A stretch of 64,000 nucleotides of DNA from Penium margaritaceum (taxonomy: Eukaryota; Streptophyta; Zygnematophyceae; Desmidiales; Peniaceae), in assembly GCA_023375785.1 (NCBI GenBank), contig SZWC01002418.1, forward strand, positions 133,293-197,292. Reading direction: 5' to 3'. A program made the translations under genes and the position numbers. A model generated the notes under the pieces. The model made no database searches, was not told the origin of the DNA, and saw only the letters and a list, made by a program, of their open reading frames with translations. Shown here piece after piece: positions 58,621 through 64,000 of the stretch (position 1 is its first letter; each line of letters starts with the position of its first letter).

Positions 58621-59900
58621 CAGGCAGTGCTTGGATTCTAGGGCCGAGGAGCACACCCAAGTTGAGAAGGTAGGGTTCGTCACCTACGAGAATTCCTCCA
58701 AGTCGATGGTGGTCGCGAAGGACAAAGTCGAGCCGGCGGCTGGCCAAGGAGACGTGGAGGTGGAAGTCATCGTGGGCGGTAAGAAGGAGCTGTGCACAAT
58801 TTGTGATGTGCAGCACATCCCCGGCTTGGTTGACATTTTGAGTGTTAGCTGCCAAACGGATAAGGGGTATGAGGTGCTCTTCTGCAGGAAAGGCGCAGTG
58901 GTGCGCATTGACGGCGATGGCGAGGTCGTGCAAAAGGCAAAGCGCAAGGGCGGTCTCTATATCGTGGAGACCAAGGTGGTTCCCGCGACATCGGACGCAG
59001 CGGACTCACAGGAGCGCGTCGTTAACATGGCCAAGGGAAGAAGCGCTGATCTGGAGCTCTGGCACGGACGGTTGGGGCATTCAACGCCCGCAACCGTTAA
59101 GGAGATGGCGAAGCGCGACATGGTATGCAGCCTCGTCATTGACGGTGCAGACGCGACAGCAGATGCAGCAGATCACAAAAGGTGCGAGCCTTGCATTTTA
59201 GGCAAGGCGCAGCACAAGCCGTTCAACGAGAACGAGGCTCACGCAAAGGACCTGTTGGAGGTCGTGCACACTGACGTGTGCGGACCATTCAAAACGCCGT
59301 CAAGGAGCAGCTTGAGATACTTCGTCACCTTCATTGACAACTGCAGCAGAAAACTCTACGTGTACTTCATGAAGCAGAAAGGCGAGGTCCTGGACCGGCT
59401 GAAGGAGTACGTCACAGTGGTGGAGAGACAGACTGGCCGAAAGGTCAGAGGGCTACGCAGCAACAATGGCGGAGAGTACGTGGGCTATAGCAAGTGGATG
59501 AAGCAGCAGGGAATCAAGTGGGAACCCACTACGCCGTACTCAGCACAGTCAAACGGAGTGGCAAGGCGGGCGAACCAGACGCTCCTTAACATAGTGCGGA
59601 CCATGCTTGTGGATGCGGGATTGCCACAAGGGTTCTGGGCGGAGGCTGTGCATACAGCGAGCTACACCATCAACCTCACCCCAACAGCGGTGCTGAAGGG
59701 TAAGGGCGGCTGGAAGACGTCGTAGGAGGTTTGGAGCGGGCGCAAGCCAAACGTGGCAGACTTGAAAGTGTTCGGGTGCAAGGCGCACGCGATGGTGCAG
59801 GCGACGCAACAACGCGACAGCCAGCTGGAACCACGGGCAAAGCCGTGCTTGTTCCTCGGCTACGAGAGTGCCCAAAAAGTGTACCGACTCTTGGACCCGC
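58621..59900 (+). pseudogene. Protease/integrase region of element A (fossil)
   Basis: A short region after gag is where the aspartic protease is expected. It leads into a GAG-pre-integrase motif (ELWHGRLGHSTPATVKEMA near 59055) with the CEPCILGK zinc-binding piece near 59185. The integrase core follows with HTDVCGPF near 59268 and then a segment resembling the conserved NGGEY...PYSAQSNGVA stretch around 59460-59570. Integrase inserts the DNA copy into the host genome. The integrase-before-RT order is diagnostic for Ty1/copia and excludes Ty3/gypsy. Confidence 0.88.
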
Positions 59901-60489
59901 GTATGCAAGAGATCATCCGCAGCCGTGACGTTGAGATGAACGAGAAGCAGAGCTTCAGCAGCAGCAACAGCAACGACATGAGCGTCACGAACACTCCAAA
60001 GCAGGGGGAGTGGTTCCAGCTCCTTGACTACGAGGAGGAGCCGGCGGACGCAAAGGTCGATGATGCAGCGTCGGAGCGCAGCGGTGCAGCAGGTGCAGCA
60101 GTCGACGTGGAGGACTCTGAGGACGATGCAGTTGGGCTGGAGATCTGGCGGAATGATCCGTCGAAGGAGGTACCACGGGTGCCAAAGCGCGCACTCCCGG
60201 CGGAGTTCGCGTCGGGCGTCAGAGAAAAATCCTCCGGACGCACCGCCCGTCTGGTTGATGGTTCACCGGAGTGGGAGAGATCCTCGGGGAGTCGTACGGT
60301 CGATGATTCACCGGAGCGGGCAGAGTCGAAAGGATCGCAGTAAAGCGACAAGACGCCACCAAAACTGCCGCGCCGCAGCGGGAGGCAGCAGAGAGCGGGG
60401 AAGCGTTTCGATGCAGGCACCGGTCGATGGATCGGCATGAAGCGGTGCATGTTGGCTGCATCAACGGAGCCAACGACCGTGCAAGAGGT

Positions 60490-61200
60490 GCTTGTACAGC
60501 CCGAGGGGAGGCAGTGGGACGCCGCCATCAAGTCGGAGTTGGTGTCCATTGCTAAAAACGATATGTGGCAGCTGGGTGACAGGCCGAAAGACGCCAAGGT
60601 CATCGGCTCCAAGAGGGTCTTCAAGACCAAGTTCACAAAGGAAGGTGTGGTTGACAAGTACAAGGCGCGGCTCGTGGCAAAGGGGCATGCACAGCATAAG
60701 GGCGAGCACTACAATGAGACGTTCATCCCCGTCGCCAAGTTCACAAGCATCCGGGTGATCCTTGTGGTGGCAGCCGCGAAGGACATGGAGCTCCACCAGA
60801 TGGAAGTAAAAACGGCCTTCCTCAATGGCATCATCGAAAAAGAAATCTACATGGAGGTGCCGGAGGGGGTGAAGGCGCTGGAGGGCAAAGTGTGCAAGCT
60901 GCGAAAGTCCTTGTATGGGCCAACACAATCGCCCCGATGCTGGTACCAACAAATGGATAGCTTCATGGCACAACTCCGCTTCAAGCGCTCCGAGGCGGAT
61001 CACAGCGTGTATGTGCGGCGTAGCAAGAAGCTTCATCATATTGTCGCACTCTACGTGGACGATCTGATCTTGTGCTCCTCAGACCTACAGCATCTGAAAG
61101 AGCAGCTGAGCAGCAGGTTTCAGATGTCGGACATGGGGGAGCTGGAGTTCTACCTCGGGGTGAGCAGTACGCAGAACCGGAGGACGCGCACGCTTGAGCT
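60490..61200 (+). pseudogene. Reverse transcriptase region of element A (fossil)
   Basis: A clear copia RT: WDAAIKSEL near 60510, KYKARLVAKGHAQ near 60657, MEVKTAFLNGII near 60800, LRKSLYGPTQSPRCWY near 60900, and the catalytic YVDD at 61052-61063. The enzyme copies element RNA into DNA. These are among the best preserved parts of the window and the best material for placing the family. Confidence 0.92.
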
Positions 61201-61225
61201 GGGGTAGACCAAATACCTGGCCGAG

Positions 61226-61900
61226 GTGCTGAAGCGGTACGGCATGGAGGACTGCAAACCAGTGTGCAATCCTGTCTCTACAACCCGTGAACTAAGTGCG
61301 GCAATGGCACCGCAAACAAAAGAAGAGCGGGAGGATATGGCAGGGGTGCCCTACCAATCGGCGGTGGGCAGCCTCATGTACGCCATGGTGGCGACTCGAC
61401 CGGACCTGGCCTACGTGGTGGACCAAGTGAACAGGTACGTGGCTGATTCAAATCCACTACACTGGCAGGCGGTCAAGTGCATCCTCCGCTACCTGCAGGC
61501 AACGCGGCATGCGCGCTTGAGGTTTGACGGCAAAGGGCGGGCAGACCCTTTGCGCCTGGTCTACTACACAGATGCACAATACGCTAGGGATGTGGACAAA
61601 CGGAAGTCTACATCCGGCTATGTGTTCTTCCTCGTTGGTGCAGCGGCCTCGTGGTGCAGCAGGAAGCAGGACTGTGTCGCCACCTTCACAGTGGAAGCTG
61701 AGTACATCGTGTTGGCCGAGGCGGTCAAGGAGGCGGTGTGGCTCCGCAGGTTGCTGGGGGAGCTGTATGTGCCGCAGGAGGAGCCAACGGTGGTGCAAGA
61801 GGACAACAACGGCTCCATCTCGCTGACCAACAACCCAACGTAGCACAAGAGGATGAAGCACATTGACGTGCGTTATCACTACGCACGAGACATGGTCAAG
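61226..61900 (+). pseudogene. RNase H region of element A (fossil)
   Basis: After the RT, the connection motif YQSAVGSLMYAMVATRPDLA (near 61350-61410) and the RNase H stretch with YTDAQYARD and STSGYVFFL (near 61565-61630) follow in normal copia order, then EAEYIVLAEAVKEAVWLRRLL near 61695. The domain degrades the RNA of the RNA/DNA hybrid. Confidence 0.88.
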
Positions 61901-62076
61901 AAGGGGCAGGTGGTGCTGCAACACTGCACAACATGCTTGCGGATTGCTTGACCAAGGCGCAACCCGTGGACCGGCACGCGATGAGCGTGGCCGGGCTTGG
62001 GATGACCAGCTATGGTGGGCTGGAGGACACAGTGGAAGATGAGTGAGAGCAAGCCAGAGCACCGGGTATGGCAGGT

Positions 62077-62088
62077 CCAAGGGGAGAG
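62077..62088 (+). other. Polypurine tract of element A
   Basis: CCAAGGGGAGAG lies directly before an LTR start (TGTTGAAAAA). The same tract is repeated before the other two LTR starts, at about 62564-62575 and 62849-62860. Confidence 0.7.
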
Positions 62089-62860
62089 TGTTGAAAAATT
62101 GCCCCTCCGCATGCCAAAGTGCGGCACCAGGAGGCGCCGACTAGCCGCCAGAAAGTAGAAACTCCGCTCCGGCGGATCTGAAGACTCAAGGATTTCTTGG
62201 ATCCTATAATGGATAATTTACCCTTAACGTTGACAAGTTGCTGAATCCGGCGGAAGTCGTTTCGCCGGAATCGGACAAGTATCAAGGGAGATATGGCCTT
62301 CCAAAGTTGGGATATGCGCAGCGACTCTGGGAGCCAGCTCCGACTCGAAATCCGGTCGATAATCGACCGGACCGAGTAACAAAAACACCATCTGGAGAAA
62401 TTGCTCCGATAGGCCTGCTATGCTTGCGGATTGCTTGACCAAGGCGCAACCCGCGGACCGGCACGCGATGAGCGTGGCCGGGCTTGGGATGACCAGCTAT
62501 GGTGGGCTGGAGGACACAGTGGAAGATGAGTGAGAGCAAGCCAGAGCACCGGGTATGGCAGGTCCAAGGGGAGAGTGTTGAAAAATTGCCCCTCCGCATG
62601 CCGAAGTGCGGCACCAGGAGGCGCCGACTAGCCGCCAGAAAGTAGAAACTCCGCTCCGGTGGATCTGAAGANAAGGGGCAGGTGGTGCTGCAACACTGCA
62701 CAACATGCTTGCGGATCGCTTGACCAAGGCGCAACCCGCGGACCGGCACGCGATGAGCGTGGCCGGGCTTGGGATGACCAGCTATGGTGGGCTGGAGGAC
62801 ACAGTGGAAGATGAGTGAGAGCAAGCCAGAGCACCGGGTATGGCAGGTCCAAGGGGAGAG
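62089..62860 (+). mobile_element. Rearranged right end of element A: repeated internal-end/LTR junctions
   Basis: The junction between internal end and LTR appears three times: LTR part 62089-62418, then a copy of the internal end, LTR part 62576-62671, an undetermined base, another copy of the internal end, then the full LTR from 62861. Each internal-end copy includes CTTGCGGAT, CCGGCACGCGATGAGCGTGG and the purine tract. This may be real tandem recombination between LTR copies, or overlapping contig ends left in the assembly. Confidence 0.75.
62672..62672. other. Undetermined base (assembly join) in right end of element A
   Basis: A single N lies between an LTR fragment and a repeat of the internal end. 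Its position within a duplicated stretch suggests a contig join. Confidence 0.85.
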
Positions 62861-63814
62861 TGTTGAAAAATTGCCCCTCCGCATGCCGAAGTGCGGCACC
62901 AGGAGGCGCCGACTAGCCGCCAGAAAGTAGAAACTCCGCTCCGGTGGATCTGAAGACTCAAGGATTTCTTGGATCCTATAATGGATAATTTACCCTTAAC
63001 GTTGACAAGTTGCTGAATCCGGCGGAAGTTGTTTCACCGGAATCGGACAAGTATCAAGGGAGATATGGCCTTCCAAAGTTGGGATATGCGCAGCGACTCT
63101 GGGAGCCGGCTCCGACTCGAAATCCGGTCGATAATCGACCGGACCGAGTAACAAAAACACCATCTGGAGAAATTGCTTCGATAGGCCTGCCGAGGCGTCC
63201 GGTGGATGATCCAGCTGATCCGGTAGTGCAGGTTGTTACTGAGGGACTTAGCCAAAATCCTGGCTCAGCGTCCGAAACTCAGTAGTACGTTTTGTTACTC
63301 GGGGACGATGAAAATTCTGACTGCAGGTCCGCGGACAGGTTTCGAACCTCGTCACACCCCATCACCAAACTCAACCTAAAAGTGGGTAGGGTGCATGGAA
63401 ACAGTGTATGGGACCCATACATCACGTGCAATGGGGTCTGCGCCTTGGGAAAGGAGCTTTGCACGTGAAGGAAGGCGCCACGGCGTATGACAGCGTCAGG
63501 CTTCTGTGGTGGGTGAGACATGCGCTTCGCCAAGTGTAACTTGAGCTACACTTGGCCGAATTGCGCACGGTTTGGTACGTTGGAAAGCTCATGACTAGCC
63601 CTATAAATGTTGTGATCATGTCTATTCTCAAAACCTAATTCCAAATCACGTTATTCCCTTCGCAAATGTGCCTATCTCTAAATTCCTACTCACACAGCGT
63701 TTGGCGACCAAAAAGCTCATGCTCAGTCTCAGATTCGCCCAAAACAGAAGACGTAAACCAGTAGAGTCTATCAGACCAACATCCGGACCGCACCACGTAG
63801 TTTCGATCCTGACA
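62861..63814 (+). mobile_element. 3' LTR of element A (full-length copy)
   Basis: 954 bp from TGTTGAAAAATTGCC to GATCCTGACA, followed by the CAGGT target duplication. It contains the conserved TATAAAT box at 63602-63608. Confidence 0.92.
63602..63608 (+). promoter_or_regulatory. TATA-like box in 3' LTR A
   Basis: TATAAAT in the same context as in the 5' LTR (GACTAGCCCTATAAATGTTGTGA). Confidence 0.5.
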
Positions 63815-63819
63815 CAGGT

Positions 63820-64000
63820 ATCATCACTGCTCCCGCCAGCCTCTCTTGAGTCCAACTGTTATCGCTTTCTCTATAGATGGCGTAAGCAATGACACGAGGA
63901 CTGCTCCCTAAGTTGTGGAGGTTGGCTTCACTGTGATTAAGCCCTACGTACAGTCTCATGCCCATGGCAAACATCCGGTGATTCCCCGCCGTCAAACAGC
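63820..64000 (+). mobile_element. Leader of element B2 resuming after element A
   Basis: ATCATCACTGCTCCCGCCAG onward matches 45352-45538 of B1 (CCCATGGCAAACATCCGGTG here against CCCGTGGCAAACGTCTGGTG there). It contains no recognisable gene and continues past the window. Confidence 0.85.

Larger units (their letters stand above)
56748..63814 (+). mobile_element. Element A: Ty1/copia retrotransposon nested in B2
   Basis: A long copia-type element in the order LTR, gag, integrase, reverse transcriptase, RNase H, LTR. Perfect 5-bp target duplications, CAGGT at 56743-56747 and 63815-63819, frame it within the B2 leader. The 5' LTR is 928 bp; the right end carries a rearranged LTR region ending in a full 954-bp copy. 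All main pol domains are readable but the frame is interrupted about three or four times, so it is a fossil. By eye the LTRs differ at roughly 8% over the first 300 bases, suggesting moderate age, though the rearranged right end makes that a rough guide. Confidence 0.93.
56107..64000 (+). mobile_element. Element B2: second family B element, interrupted by copia element A, running off the window
   Basis: An LTR (about 56107-56685), the primer site (56686-56703) and the first 44 bases of leader match B1 (45288-45350). The leader is then split by element A and resumes at 63820 (ATCATCACTGCTCCCGCC), matching 45352 onward up to the window edge. The 3' end is not in the window. Like B1 it lies against minus-orientation satellite. 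Confidence 0.88.

Noticed and set aside
58158-58933. Alternative-frame and minus-strand open frames over the element A gag region
   Set aside because: These are shadows of the gag frame in GC-rich DNA, with no recognisable domains.
1-64000. tRNA, rRNA or other structured RNA genes
   Set aside because: I saw no cloverleaf with conserved box motifs or rRNA-like stretches. The TGGTATCAGAGC matches are primer sites complementary to a tRNA end, not tRNA genes.

Overview
This window looks like repeat-rich, heterochromatin-like nuclear DNA from a eukaryote, most likely a plant or a streptophyte relative. The grounds are Ty1/copia elements primed by initiator-Met tRNA (TGGTATCAGAGC-type primer sites), long tandem satellite arrays, nested LTR insertions, and no recognisable host gene, tRNA or rRNA. 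The lineage is inferred from repeat style only.

About 40 kb (roughly 63%) is one 20-bp satellite, consensus GGTGGAGCAAGCCAGAGAAA, in eight blocks: plus orientation at 1-168, 1201-2149, 3128-12926, 18173-30195 and 34155-34765; minus orientation at 15151-18172, 34767-44705 and 52438-56106. The unit has no stop codon in any of six frames and its length is not a multiple of three, so it produces long open frames on both strands that should not be read as genes. The satellite is organised at several levels: 20-bp monomers, local 60-240 bp units (one, at 53302-55110, about 30 apparently identical copies of 60 bp), a roughly 2.8-3.4 kb unit repeated four times per superblock, and a duplication of about 17 kb (block 1 about 1340-15150, block 2 about 19220-32490). 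A true inverted duplication is centred near 18167.

The rest is LTR-element material, treated as fossils. Family E: one LTR plus primer-site remnant (169-1206). Family A (Ty1/copia): a solo LTR (2150-3127) and a long broken copy (56748-63814). Family B: a non-autonomous-looking element inserted whole into satellite (44706-52437, target duplication TCTCT), which itself received a minus-strand element D (47152-51080); a second B element (about 56107 to beyond the window) received the family A copy in its leader (target duplication CAGGT). Family C, a relative of B on the minus strand: C1 (12927-15150), its paralogue C2 (30196-32680) and an LTR scrap C3 (33929-34154). A separate tandem repeat of about 190 bp lies at 32681-33928.

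The nesting gives relative ages: satellite first, B into satellite, then D and A into B elements. The solo A LTR entered block 1 after the 17-kb duplication, since block 2 keeps the empty site. Two single N bases (34766, 62672) mark assembly joins and coincide with abrupt rearrangements, so order across them is uncertain.
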